Shown here in pieces: positions 50,647 to 59,623 of a stretch of DNA of 64,000 bases (position 1 is its first letter; each line of letters begins with the position of its first letter). Position numbers and translations under genes: made by a program. The notes under the pieces are model-generated. The model was not told the DNA's origin. It saw nothing but the letters and a program-made list of their open reading frames with translations, and did no database searches. The stretch is from assembly GCF_014649815.1 (NCBI RefSeq), contig NZ_BMTT01000002.1:186001-250000 (forward strand). Direction: 5' to 3'. This stretch comes from Streptomyces mutabilis (lineage in GTDB: Bacteria; Actinomycetota; Actinomycetes; Streptomycetales; Streptomycetaceae).

Positions 50647-51977
50647 CCACGCAGATCTTCCTGGCCTCGACGCTGTACGGCACGGCCACGCTCGCCGCGG
50701 CCCTGGACTCCGGCTGCTTCGACGCGGCCGACCGGCGGATCCTGCTGGTCTCCAACAACGCGGCGACGCCCGAGACGACACCGTCCCTGGACGCGATGCC
50801 CGGGTTCGAGCAGCTGCGGGGCCGGTTCGACGACGTGCTGTCGTGGAACGAGACCATCTTCCCCTTCCATCCCGGCGACTGGTCGCCCCGGTCGGGGGAC
50901 GTGCCCCTGTGGGAGCGGCACCTGCGGCGGGCCTGGGGACTCGGTGACGACGACGTGGCACTGGCCGTGGAGTCGATCCAGGTGCACCCGGCGCTCGGCG
51001 TGGCGCAGATCTTCACCGACGCGCCCCTGACCGTCTACGCGGACGGCCTGATGAGCTACGGGCCCACCCGCACGAAGCTGGCCCCGCTGGTCGGCACGCG
51101 CGTGGAGCGGCTGCTCCACCTCGACCTGGTGCCGGGGCTCACGCCGCTGCTGCTGTCGGAGTTCGACGTGGAGCGGGAGATCGTGCCGGCCGCGGCGTTC
51201 ACGAAGGTGCTGGCCGGGCTGGCGGGCACCGGCGCGGGGCTGCCCGACGTCGAGGGGCCGGCGGTCCTGCTCGGCCAGTACCTGTCGGCGCTGGGTATCC
51301 TCTCCGCCGAGGAGGAGGAGCGGCTGCACGTGCGGATGCTGACGGGCGTCGCCGGCCTCGGGCACACCCGCGTCGTGTTCAAGCCGCACCCCACGGCCCC
51401 GGCCCGCTTCACCCGCACCCTGGAGGAGGAGGCCGGCCGGCTCGGCGTCGACCTCACGGTGGTGGACACGCCCGTCCTCGCGGAGGTGCTGTTCCAGCGG
51501 ACGCGTCCGGCGCTGGTGGTCGGCTGCTTCTCCACCGCGCTGCTCACCGCGTCCGCGCTGTACGGGCTGCCGGTCGCCCGGGTCGGCACCGACACGCTGC
51601 TGGACCGGCTGGTGCCGTACGAGAACAGCAACCGCGTGCCCGCGACGATCGTGGACGCGCTGCTGCCGGACCTGTCCGACGCCGCCGCCGTTGCGGAGGG
51701 CCGGCCGGCCATGGACGCCGACGCCCTCGCCGCGCTGGTGCGGGCCGTCGGGTTCGCTATGCAGCCGAAGGTGCTGCCCGAGCTGCGGCCGGCGGCCGAG
51801 GAGTACCTGCGCGAGCACCTGGACGCGCGCACCCGGCGGTACTTCAAGAAGCGGCGGCTGACGTCGCTGGGGCTGCCCGGCGGGATCCCCGCACGCCTCG
51901 GCTTCCTGCCGCACAACTCGACGGCGCGCCGAGTGGTCCGGCGGGCCCGGGCGATCCGCCGCTCGATCGGGAGGTGA
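50643..51977 (+). CDS. Alpha-2,8-polysialyltransferase-like protein (first paralogue)
   Basis: 444 residues, POLYST-type (Pfam A-2_8-polyST as I recall it). TQIFLASTLYGTATLAAAL is the family opening, RRILLVSNNAATPET follows, VYADGLMSYGPTR carries the D-G motif, and VVFKPHPTAP the catalytic HP motif. VGCFSTALLTASALYG closes the C-terminal Rossmann half. These enzymes extend polymers of sialic-acid-like sugars from CMP donors. GTGA overlap with the upstream GT2 gene indicates translational coupling. Paralogue of 56733-58088. Confidence 0.85.
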   Translation: MTTQIFLASTLYGTATLAAALDSGCFDAADRRILLVSNNAATPETTPSLDAMPGFEQLRGRFDDVLSWNETIFPFHPGDWSPRSGDVPLWERHLRRAWGLGDDDVALAVESIQVHPALGVAQIFTDAPLTVYADGLMSYGPTRTKLAPLVGTRVERLLHLDLVPGLTPLLLSEFDVEREIVPAAAFTKVLAGLAGTGAGLPDVEGPAVLLGQYLSALGILSAEEEERLHVRMLTGVAGLGHTRVVFKPHPTAPARFTRTLEEEAGRLGVDLTVVDTPVLAEVLFQRTRPALVVGCFSTALLTASALYGLPVARVGTDTLLDRLVPYENSNRVPATIVDALLPDLSDAAAVAEGRPAMDADALAALVRAVGFAMQPKVLPELRPAAEEYLREHLDARTRRYFKKRRLTSLGLPGGIPARLGFLPHNSTARRVVRRARAIRRSIGR

Positions 51978-52143
51978 GGCCGGCGGGTGGCCTCCCGGGC
52001 GCGACCGGCGGGTGGGCCGCCCCCGGGCGGTCGTACCGGTCACCCGCCCGCGGGCGAGTGTTCACCCACCGTCCGCCGCGAAGCCACCCGCGGCCCGTCG
52101 CGCTGGGGCACATTCGGCCTCCGGTCGCAGAACGGTGGAGCGC

Positions 52144-53409
52144 ATGACGAAGCCCCTGGCGGGATTGTTCAAGGCACGGCAGAAGGAGGCCGCCAGGCCG
52201 GCGCTGTACGCCCGGGGCCTGCGCCTGTGCGGCGAGCACCTGGCGGCGCGGGGTGCCGGGTCCACTCCCCCGCGGGCCCGGCTGACCGAGGCCATCGGCA
52301 CGTTCACGGCCTCCCTCGACGACCCGTCGGCCGACCCCTTCGACGCCCTGCTCCAGGTCGGCGAGCGCGCGCTGGAGGCCGGCGGGGACGACGGGCCGGG
52401 CCTCGCGCTCGGGGTCGCCGAGACGGCGAGCGGGATCCGGCAGCGGTCCAAGGGCGCCTGGCGGCTGCGCGGCCTGGCCCTGGACGCGCTGGGCCGCGAC
52501 GACGAGGCGCTGGGCTGCTACGAGCGCTACGCCGCCCTGCTGCCGGACGGCCGGCCGGCCCCGGAGGTGGCCCGCAGGACGGACACCCTGCGGCGCCGGC
52601 GGGAGTGCCTGGACGCGGCCGTCGCCCTGTTCCCGGAGGCCGGCGGCCCGCTGCGCGAGCTGCTCACCGGGCCCGGCACGACCACCGCGGCCGTCGCCCC
52701 GCGGTTCGCCGCGTTCGTACGGGCGCGGGTCGCTGAGCGCGGGCCGGGCGACCCCGCCGTACGGCGCCTGCTGGCGCTCCACGGCGCCTTCCGGCGGCTC
52801 GTCGAGCGGTCCGGGATGCCCGACCCGCTGCTGGGCGGCACCACGCCGGTCGGCGTCGGCGGGCTGCGGAGCCTGGTCGCGGGGCGGACGGTGTGCGTGG
52901 TCGCCAACACGGGCGACGTGGCCGCGAGCACCCTCGGCGCCGAGATCGACGCCTACGACCTGGTGGTGCGCTGCGACGCGTTCCGCGTGCGCCCCGAGGG
53001 CACCGGCGAGCGCACCGGCCTGCACGCCGTGACGCTGCGCGGGGACACCCCGTGGGACGGCCCGGCCTGGACGCAGCGGGCCGGCATCCGACTGGTGTTC
53101 GGCGATCCGGCCGCCGGCTGGCGCCGCGCCACCCGGCAGCGGCTGGTGCCCGGAGCGCAGGAGCACGTCGGCGACGCCTCCCTGCGCCGGCCCCTGCACG
53201 ACCCGGCGCTGCTGGGCGAGGACGCCTGGGGGACGGCACCGACCACCGCGTTCACCGTCCTGAGGCTGCTGGACTTCCTGGACGCGAGCCCCCGCCTGGA
53301 CCTCGTCGGCTTCACCCTGCCCGGCCGGCTGCGGCCGAGGGAGGCCGAGTGGGTCATGGACCGCGCCACGCACGTCGACGACCGCAAGATGAGGATCGCC
53401 CTGCGATGA
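52144..53409 (+). CDS. GT29-like sialyltransferase with helical N-terminal region
   Basis: 421 residues; ATG at 52144 with GGTGGAG upstream. Residues 1-230 are helical and TPR-like (LALDALGRDDEALGCYERYAALLP). From about 247 the sequence matches eukaryote-type sialyl motifs. Motif L: VCVVANTGDVAAS then IDAYDLVVRCDAF. Motif S: APTTAFTVLRLLDFLDA then LDLVGFTL. A VS-like HVDDRK lies near the end. GT29 enzymes move sialic acid from CMP-sialate. Bacterial members are scattered, and its presence in a Kdn-polymer locus fits. It overlaps the next gene (ATGA). Confidence 0.68.
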   Translation: MTKPLAGLFKARQKEAARPALYARGLRLCGEHLAARGAGSTPPRARLTEAIGTFTASLDDPSADPFDALLQVGERALEAGGDDGPGLALGVAETASGIRQRSKGAWRLRGLALDALGRDDEALGCYERYAALLPDGRPAPEVARRTDTLRRRRECLDAAVALFPEAGGPLRELLTGPGTTTAAVAPRFAAFVRARVAERGPGDPAVRRLLALHGAFRRLVERSGMPDPLLGGTTPVGVGGLRSLVAGRTVCVVANTGDVAASTLGAEIDAYDLVVRCDAFRVRPEGTGERTGLHAVTLRGDTPWDGPAWTQRAGIRLVFGDPAAGWRRATRQRLVPGAQEHVGDASLRRPLHDPALLGEDAWGTAPTTAFTVLRLLDFLDASPRLDLVGFTLPGRLRPREAEWVMDRATHVDDRKMRIALR

Positions 53410-55640
53410 CCCACTCCTCCGCCCCCTCCGCGGACGACCGGAGCACCGTCACCGGCAGACGCCGGATCGCCTTCGCCGTCCACACCGACGAGGACGGCCT
53501 TTCGGGCCTCCTCGTGTTGATACGCAGCCTGGTGCTGACCAACCCGGCGGTGTGCGAGGACTTCGTGGTCCTCCACCCTGGTCTGGCCGACGCCTCGTTC
53601 GACGCGCTGCGGCGGCTGCACCCGCGCGTCGTCACGCGCCGGGCGGAGGACCGCCGGGACGTCTTCCGGCTGGAGGGCTACGACACCGTCGTAGCCCTCG
53701 ACCCGGGCATGGTCGTCCTCGGCGACCTCGGCGAACTGCTGCGGATGCGCCACGGGGTGGGCGCCGTCGAGCAGCTGCTGTGCGCCGGGGAGCCCGGCCA
53801 GCGGCGCGCCGTGCTGCCGGACGGCCTGTTCGTCGTCCAGCGCGCCGACGTGGGCGACGCCCTGGCCGGCCGGCTCGCGGTCGCCGCCGACGAGGATCTC
53901 GGCCCAGCGCTCGACGGCGTCCTGGTCCCTCTCGACCCGCGGTTCGACTTCCTCGCCCGCCGCCTCCACGACGACCTGCCGGTACCGGCGGAGGTCGCCG
54001 TGGTGCGCTTCACCGGCCCGCTGGACGCGCCCGGGTACGGGCCGGCGACCGAGGCGCGGCGCCGCTTCGAGATGGGCGACGAGGAGTTCCGCGCCGCCTA
54101 CTGTGCGCTGCCCGGCCGCAAGCACCCCGACCTGCTGGCCCACCTGGCCCCGCCCCTGCTGGCGGCCCGCCCCTCCCTGGACCTGGCCCGCACGGTCGCG
54201 GACGTGCACCGGCAGCAGGGCCGCTACGACGAGGCCGTGGAGGTCCTCGCCCCGGTCGTCGGGGACCGCCTGGACGCGCCGCGCTGCCACGAGACCCTCG
54301 GCGTCTGCCTGATGGCCCTGTCCCGCTACGACGAGGCCGAGGCGCACCTGCTGCTCGCGGCGGCCTCCCCGGACGTCGCCCCGCGCGCCTTCGCGCAGCT
54401 CGCCCGGCTGGCGTGGCTGTGCGGACGGGAGGACGAGGCGCACGCCTACGCCCGCGACGGGCTGGAGGCCGACCCCACCGACGCCGGCTGCCACAGCTGG
54501 TACGTGCGCACCCGACCTGACGTGCCGGAGCCGCGGCAGCCGGGCGACGCCGCCGACCGGCAGCTGGCGCACGTGGCGCTGTTCGCGGAGGGGCAGGAGA
54601 ACGCCGGGGACAAGGTGCTGCCCGAGGCGGTGCGCATGTGCTTCGACAGCGACACCGGCCCGCGCCGCTGGTACCGGCAGCCGGTGCACCGGCTGGTCGA
54701 CGAGGCCGCCCTGGAGCAGCTGAACGCGCGGCGCGGGGTGATCGTGGGCGGCGGCGGGCTGTTCCTGCCGGACACCTCCCCCAACGGCAACAGCCACTGG
54801 CAGTGGAACGTCCCGGACGACCTCCTGGCCCGCCTCACCGCGCCGCTGGCGGTGTTCGCCGTCGGGTACAACGTCTTCGACGGGCAGCTCTACCGCCGGG
54901 GCCGGTTCGCCGAGAGCCTGCGGGTCCTCGTCGAGCGGTCGGCGTTCTTCGGGCTGCGCAACCACGGCTCGATCGACCGGGTCCGCGAGCTGCTGCCCGC
55001 CGGGCTGCGGGACCGGGTGCGCTACCAGCCCTGCCCGACCACGGTGGCCCGGCTCCTCGACCCGGACCGGTTCGCCTCGGTGGAGCGGTCCGACACGGTC
55101 CTGGTCAACTGCGCCTACGACCGCGCGGGCCTGCGCTTCGGGCACGACTACGGCCACTTCCTCGCCCAGATGGCGGACGCGCTGCGCAGCCTGCGCGACC
55201 GGGCCGACGTACGGTACGCGGCCCACATGCCGGCCGACGAGAGGTTCGTGCACGACCTGCGGCGGGAGCACGGGCTGGCCCTGCCCGTCGAGCAGCTCTA
55301 CGACCTGTCGAACGACGGCATCCGCGACCTCTACGGCCGCGCGCGCCTGGTGATCGGGATGCGCGGGCACGCCGGAATGATCCCCTTCGGCTGCGGGACC
55401 CCCATCCTGAGCCTCGTCTCCCATCCCAAGCTCGCCTACTTCCTCTCCGACATCGACCGCCGGGAGTGGGGACTGTCCGTGCACGACCGGGAGCTCGGCC
55501 CCCGGCTCGCGGGGCGGGCGGCGGCGGTCCTCGACGATCACGCGGCGGCGGTGGCGGACGTGCACGGCGCGCAGGAATTCCTGTGGAAGACCACCCGGTC
55601 GAACATCGAGGAACTGCGGAACACCTTCCGCGCGGTGTGA
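53406..55640 (+). CDS. Three-part protein: GT8-like, TPR and polysaccharide pyruvyltransferase
   Basis: 744 residues. Region 1 (about 18-235) looks like a GT8/GT24-type transferase (AFAVHTDEDGLSGLLVLIRSL; VVALDPGMVVLGDLGEL), but the D-x-D is D-P-G. Region 2 (about 250-375) has three TPR units (VADVHRQQGRYDEAVEVLAP; LGVCLMALSRYDEAEAHLLLA; LARLAWLCGREDEAHAYARD). Region 3 (about 385-744) is a CsaB/WcaK-like pyruvyltransferase: FAEGQENAGDKVLPEA, IVGGGGLFLPD and VIGMRGHAGMIPFGCGTPILSLVSHPK. It would add ketal pyruvate or transfer a related group to the glycopolymer. ATGA overlap with the GT29-like gene. Confidence 0.82.
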   Translation: MTHSSAPSADDRSTVTGRRRIAFAVHTDEDGLSGLLVLIRSLVLTNPAVCEDFVVLHPGLADASFDALRRLHPRVVTRRAEDRRDVFRLEGYDTVVALDPGMVVLGDLGELLRMRHGVGAVEQLLCAGEPGQRRAVLPDGLFVVQRADVGDALAGRLAVAADEDLGPALDGVLVPLDPRFDFLARRLHDDLPVPAEVAVVRFTGPLDAPGYGPATEARRRFEMGDEEFRAAYCALPGRKHPDLLAHLAPPLLAARPSLDLARTVADVHRQQGRYDEAVEVLAPVVGDRLDAPRCHETLGVCLMALSRYDEAEAHLLLAAASPDVAPRAFAQLARLAWLCGREDEAHAYARDGLEADPTDAGCHSWYVRTRPDVPEPRQPGDAADRQLAHVALFAEGQENAGDKVLPEAVRMCFDSDTGPRRWYRQPVHRLVDEAALEQLNARRGVIVGGGGLFLPDTSPNGNSHWQWNVPDDLLARLTAPLAVFAVGYNVFDGQLYRRGRFAESLRVLVERSAFFGLRNHGSIDRVRELLPAGLRDRVRYQPCPTTVARLLDPDRFASVERSDTVLVNCAYDRAGLRFGHDYGHFLAQMADALRSLRDRADVRYAAHMPADERFVHDLRREHGLALPVEQLYDLSNDGIRDLYGRARLVIGMRGHAGMIPFGCGTPILSLVSHPKLAYFLSDIDRREWGLSVHDRELGPRLAGRAAAVLDDHAAAVADVHGAQEFLWKTTRSNIEELRNTFRAV

Positions 55641-55763
55641 GACACCAAGAATTCACTTCCGCTGCGAATGGAGTTCGCCTCCGCGCGTCCCGTGCGACAC
55701 CGCCGGCTCCGTGCGCGTAGTTAGCCTGTTCCAATCCCCGACCTACGAGCGTGAGAGGCCCGC

Positions 55764-56729
55764 GTGCCGAAACTGTCCGTCGTCGTCCCCATGCACAATG
55801 TGGAAGCCTTCGCCGAGAGCACTCTGAGAAGTCTCGCCAACAACGCGGACCCGGACTTCGAGTTCCTCCTCGTCGACGACTGCTCCACGGATGCCACGTC
55901 ATGGGCGATCGACCGCTGGGCGGAGTCACGCGCCGACACCAGGGTGATCCGGCACGAGAGGAACATGGGCATCGCCCAGGCGCGCAACAGCGGGATCGAC
56001 GCGGCCCGGGGCGACTTCGTCACGTTCCTCGACGGCGACGACTGGTACGGGCCGGGGTACCTCACCGAACTGGTGGCTCACGTGGAGGAACTGGGCTGCG
56101 ACTTCGCGCGCACCGACCACGTGCAGGCCACCGGGACCGAGCGGGTGATCCGGCGGCCCCCGGCCCCGGCGCGCAACACCGTGATGGACCCGCGCGACGG
56201 CATAGCGCCGCCCCACATGGAGACGATGGTCGACTACCCCTTCGTCTGGGCGGGGATCTACCGCCGGCACCTCTTCGACGACGGCGCGATGCGCTTCGCG
56301 ACCGAACTGCGCACGGCCGAGGACCGGCTGTGGATCTGGCGCCTGCACCTCAAGGCCACCTCGTACGCCTCCGTCGGTCTGCACGGCGTCTTCTACCGAC
56401 GGGGCGTGGCCACCTCCCTCACCCAGATCAAGGACGCCCGCCAGCTCGACTTCATCCCGGCCTACGACATGCTCCTGAAGGACCTGCTGGCGGACCACGA
56501 GGCCGAGCGCTTCCTCCCGAAGGCCGTACGCACGTACTGCGCGATGATCGCCTTCCACCTCGGCAAGGTGGACGAGTACGAGACCTCGGCGGCCCAGCGG
56601 CTGCGGCGGGAGGCGCGGGACGCGCTGCACCGCATGCCCCAGCACGTGCTGGACGAGACCCTGCGCACCATCGACAAGACTCGGAGCAGGTTGCTCAGCC
56701 GCCTGCGTGACGGGCGGAAGGCTGCCTGA
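55764..56729 (+). CDS. Family 2 glycosyltransferase (second paralogue)
   Basis: 321 residues, GT-A fold: PKLSVVVPMHNVEAF, FEFLLVDDCSTDAT, GIAQARNSGIDAARGDFVTFLDGDDWYGPG and LRTAEDRLWIWRLH, then SVGLHGVFYRRGVATSLTQIKDARQLDFI. The same block order and long identities show it is a duplicate of 49657-50646. Unlike that copy, the GTG at 55764 has GAGAGG at 55751-55756, and a TAGCCT box lies at 55722-55727, so it has its own leadered promoter. Three bases separate it from the polysialyltransferase-like gene. Confidence 0.9.
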   Translation: MPKLSVVVPMHNVEAFAESTLRSLANNADPDFEFLLVDDCSTDATSWAIDRWAESRADTRVIRHERNMGIAQARNSGIDAARGDFVTFLDGDDWYGPGYLTELVAHVEELGCDFARTDHVQATGTERVIRRPPAPARNTVMDPRDGIAPPHMETMVDYPFVWAGIYRRHLFDDGAMRFATELRTAEDRLWIWRLHLKATSYASVGLHGVFYRRGVATSLTQIKDARQLDFIPAYDMLLKDLLADHEAERFLPKAVRTYCAMIAFHLGKVDEYETSAAQRLRREARDALHRMPQHVLDETLRTIDKTRSRLLSRLRDGRKAA

Positions 56730-56732
56730 TCC

Positions 56733-58088
56733 ATGCCCCACAAGACCCAGATCTTCCAGGTCTCCACCCTGTACGGGGCGGCCACCCTCGCCGCGGCGCT
56801 CGACGCGGGCCTGTTCGGGCCGCGCGACGGGGCCCGGCGCATCCTGCTGGTCTCCAACAACGCGGCGATACCCGAGACCGCGCTGCGCCTCGACGAGATG
56901 CACGGGTACGAGCGAATATCCGGCCGGTTCGACTCCGTGGTCAGCTGGAACGAGGCGATCCGCCCGCACCACCCCAGCGCTTGGGGCCCGCGCGGCAACG
57001 ACACGGCGCTGTGGCAGAAGGCGTTCCGGCTCGCCTGGGGCATCGGCGAACGCGACCTGATCGAGCTCGCCGTCGAGTCGATCCAGGTCAACCCGGCCCG
57101 CGCGCTGGCGGCGATCTTCTCCGAGGCGGCGCTGCACGTGTACGCCGACGGCCTGATGAGCTACGGCCCGACCCGCGAGAAGCTGCCGCTGACCCTCGCG
57201 CGCCGCATCCGGCGGCTGCTCCATCTCGACCTGATACCGGGTCTGAAGCCGCTGCTGCTGTCCGAGTTCGACGTCGAGCCCGAGGTCGTACCGGACGACG
57301 CGTTCCGCGCGGTGCTCGACGAGATATCCCGGGAGGCGGCGGACGACCCCCGGCTGGTGCCCGTGGTCCGGGAGAAGCCGACCGCCGTGCTGCTCGGCCA
57401 GTACCTGGCGGCGATCAACATCCTGAGCGCGGAGGAGGAGGAGGACCTCCACGTCCGCATGCTCATCGGGGCGGCGCGCGCCGGGCACCGCTCCGTGGTC
57501 TTCAAGCCCCACCCGACCGCCCCCGCCGGTTACACGGCGGCGCTGAGCAAGGCGGCGGCGGACGCGGGCGTGCGGCTCACCGTCCTGGACGCGCCCCTGC
57601 TGGCCGAGACGCTGTACGACCACTGCGCGCCCGAACTCGTCGTCGGCTGCTTCTCGACGGCGATGGTGACCGCCTCCGCCTACTACGACGTGCCCATCGC
57701 CCGGGTGGGGACCGCGCTGGTGATGGGACGGCTCAAGCCCTACCCGAACAGCAACCGCGTGCCGCTGGCCGTCGTCGACCACCTGGTGCCCGACCTGGAG
57801 CGCGGGCAGAGCCCGGCCCTCGTGGAGGCGGCACCCGCGACCCTGTCGCCGCTGGTGCGGGCGATCGGCTTCTGCATGCAGCCCAAGACGTACGCGGAGC
57901 TGCGCGAGCCGACGGAGACCTGGCTGCGGGCCAATTTGGCTACCAGCCCCGGCTACTACTTCCCCGAGCTGCGCCTGACCGAGCTCGGCCTGCCCGGCAG
58001 CCGCCCGCAACTGCGCGCGAAGCTCCAGGTGCGGCGGGCCCGTCGCGTGGTGCGCAGGGCGGTGCGGCGCGGCGCCGGGAAGAAGTGA
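56733..58088 (+). CDS. Alpha-2,8-polysialyltransferase-like protein (second paralogue)
   Basis: 451 residues: TQIFQVSTLYGAATLAAAL, RRILLVSNNAAIPET, VYADGLMSYGPTR, VVFKPHPTAP (HP motif) and VVGCFSTAMVTASAYY. Colinear with 50643-51977 throughout, including the basic C-terminal tail (RRARRVVRRAVRRG) that could associate with the anionic membrane. The GT2/POLYST pair is therefore duplicated as a unit. End of the plus-strand arm; a strong terminator follows. Confidence 0.85.
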   Translation: MPHKTQIFQVSTLYGAATLAAALDAGLFGPRDGARRILLVSNNAAIPETALRLDEMHGYERISGRFDSVVSWNEAIRPHHPSAWGPRGNDTALWQKAFRLAWGIGERDLIELAVESIQVNPARALAAIFSEAALHVYADGLMSYGPTREKLPLTLARRIRRLLHLDLIPGLKPLLLSEFDVEPEVVPDDAFRAVLDEISREAADDPRLVPVVREKPTAVLLGQYLAAINILSAEEEEDLHVRMLIGAARAGHRSVVFKPHPTAPAGYTAALSKAAADAGVRLTVLDAPLLAETLYDHCAPELVVGCFSTAMVTASAYYDVPIARVGTALVMGRLKPYPNSNRVPLAVVDHLVPDLERGQSPALVEAAPATLSPLVRAIGFCMQPKTYAELREPTETWLRANLATSPGYYFPELRLTELGLPGSRPQLRAKLQVRRARRVVRRAVRRGAGKK

Positions 58089-58103
58089 CCCGGTAGGACG
58101 GTG

Positions 58104-58135
58104 CCGGCCCCCCGCCACTAGGTGGGGGGCCGGCC
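58104..58135. terminator. Bidirectional terminator at the end of the glycopolymer locus
   Basis: GCCGGCCCCCCGCC pairs with GGTGGGGGGCCGGC (14 bp, one G-T pair, ACTA loop), between convergent genes ending at 58088 and 58152. Confidence 0.88.
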
Positions 58136-58151
58136 TTCGCGTGCCGTCGGC

Positions 58152-59243
58152 TCAGCCCAGCCAGCGGCCCAGTCGCAGCCGCGGCCACAGCAGGGCGGCG
58201 GCGAACGACAGTACGACCGTGGCCAGCGTGAGCCCGGCGAGCCCGGCCACCGCGGCCGGCCAGCCGGCGTCAGCCGACACCAGGCGCGGGGCGACGGCCT
58301 CCAGGAACATCAGGTGCACCAGGTAGGCGCCGAAGGAGGCCCCGGCGAGCCTCCCCAGCAGCGGGCGGAACCGCTCGGGCACCCCGATCCGGTTGAGGGC
58401 CATCAGCAGCGTCCCCGCCAGCAGCGCCACCACGAGGGAGGCGTACGGGCTCGGGAAGTGCACCCGGTGCTCGTACACCGCCACCGCCCCCCACGCGCAC
58501 AGTCCGCCGGCCAGCCACACCAGGCGCCGCGCGCGGCCCGCGACCGCGGAGGCCGGCAGCGACAGCAGGACGGCACCGGCGACCGCGTACACGATCTGGT
58601 AGACGCCGAACTGCCAGGCGAAGGGCGGGAGGCGGACGTCGAGGAGGCGCGCGAGGTCACCGAGGAGGGTGGGGGCGAGCGCCAGGGCGAGCAGGGCGGC
58701 GCCCGCGCCCCATGGCCGTTTGCCGGCCCGGACCAGGACGGCCACCGACAGCAGCAGGATCACCGGGACGTACGCGTACAGGTACCAGAGGTGGAAGGCC
58801 GGCCGCACCGAGCCGAACAGCGCGTCCCACGCGAGGTCGCGGGTGGGGCCGGCGTTCGCGTCCCGGATCCAGTCCCACGCCAGGTAGGCGACGGTCCACA
58901 CGGCCATCGGCACGACGATGCGGGCCAGCCGCTTGCGGATCTGCCCGCCGTCCCGGGGCGGCGCCCCGCTCAGCACCACCCAGCCGGCGATCGCGAAGAA
59001 CAGCGGCACGGCGCACCGGCTCAGCGCGTCCCCGGCGAGCGCGGTCCAGTAGACGGGCCCGCCCTCGGGGGGCGTGCGGTCCACGGCCTTCATCATCTCG
59101 CCCGCGGCGTGGCAGACGATGACCCCGACCGAGGCCAGGACCCGGACGAGGTCGATGTCGTACCGGTGCTCGCCCCGGGCGCGCGGGGCCGGTGTCTCCG
59201 CGGTGGCGGGGACGGGTTCGCGCGGGGACTCGGCGGCGGTCAA
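58152..59243 (-). CDS. Membrane acyltransferase (acyltransferase_3 family)
   Basis: 363 residues, about ten membrane helices. The short Pro/Ala N-terminus is followed by YDIDLVRVLASVGVIVCHAAGEMM, where His after helix 1 is the conserved acyl-transfer residue. SRCAVPLFFAIAGWVVLSG, RLARIVVPMAVWTVAYLAWDW and HLWYLYAYVPVILLL follow, and GRLAGASFGAYLVHLMFLE in the last helices. Such enzymes O-acetylate (or otherwise acylate) exported glycans. Convergent with the glycopolymer operon, so a role in decorating that polymer is plausible but not shown. Confidence 0.85.
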   Translation of the reverse strand: MTAAESPREPVPATAETPAPRARGEHRYDIDLVRVLASVGVIVCHAAGEMMKAVDRTPPEGGPVYWTALAGDALSRCAVPLFFAIAGWVVLSGAPPRDGGQIRKRLARIVVPMAVWTVAYLAWDWIRDANAGPTRDLAWDALFGSVRPAFHLWYLYAYVPVILLLSVAVLVRAGKRPWGAGAALLALALAPTLLGDLARLLDVRLPPFAWQFGVYQIVYAVAGAVLLSLPASAVAGRARRLVWLAGGLCAWGAVAVYEHRVHFPSPYASLVVALLAGTLLMALNRIGVPERFRPLLGRLAGASFGAYLVHLMFLEAVAPRLVSADAGWPAAVAGLAGLTLATVVLSFAAALLWPRLRLGRWLG

Positions 59244-59623
59244 GGGCTCGGCGGCGATGGGTGGTCACTCCCGGACAGTACGCGCGGGCCCGCCGGTTCT
59301 CCGGCCGGGCCAGCAGATCGAAGGCCCGCGCCGCGCGCACCCGCAGCCGCGGCGCCCGCGCGGCGCACATCGGTGCAGGCTATGCAGGCGCCGTGCGCGG
59401 CCGGAAGCCGTCCCGCGTGAACAATGGCCACACGCGCATGACCTTCCGGTGAACTCCGGGTTCCTCCATCGTCCCGTCACACGGCGTTCGACAGAAGTTC
59501 CCCCGGCCGCCCGTTCGACAGCTCCGCTTCAGGTCGCGACCTCCCTAGTCTGGCCCCATCCACCCCACTGGCGTTCCGCGTACTCACACGTTCACCTCCG
59601 TGACGGATTGAGGTCGTTGCCCC
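59244..59623. promoter_or_regulatory. 380-bp divergent intergenic region with a promoter for the methyltransferase
   Basis: TAGTCT at 59546-59551 is a good -10 for the gene at 59624, leaving a leader of about 66 bases. TTCGACAG occurs twice (59488-59495 and 59514-59521), the second about 24 bases before the -10 and so near the -35. No further gene recognised in the gap. Confidence 0.5.

Noticed and set aside
55709-55722. GCGCGTAG-like half-site before the second GT2 gene
   Set aside because: Only one half of CTACGCGCGTAG is present (the left part reads CCGTGC), and the gene is not part of nucleoside metabolism.
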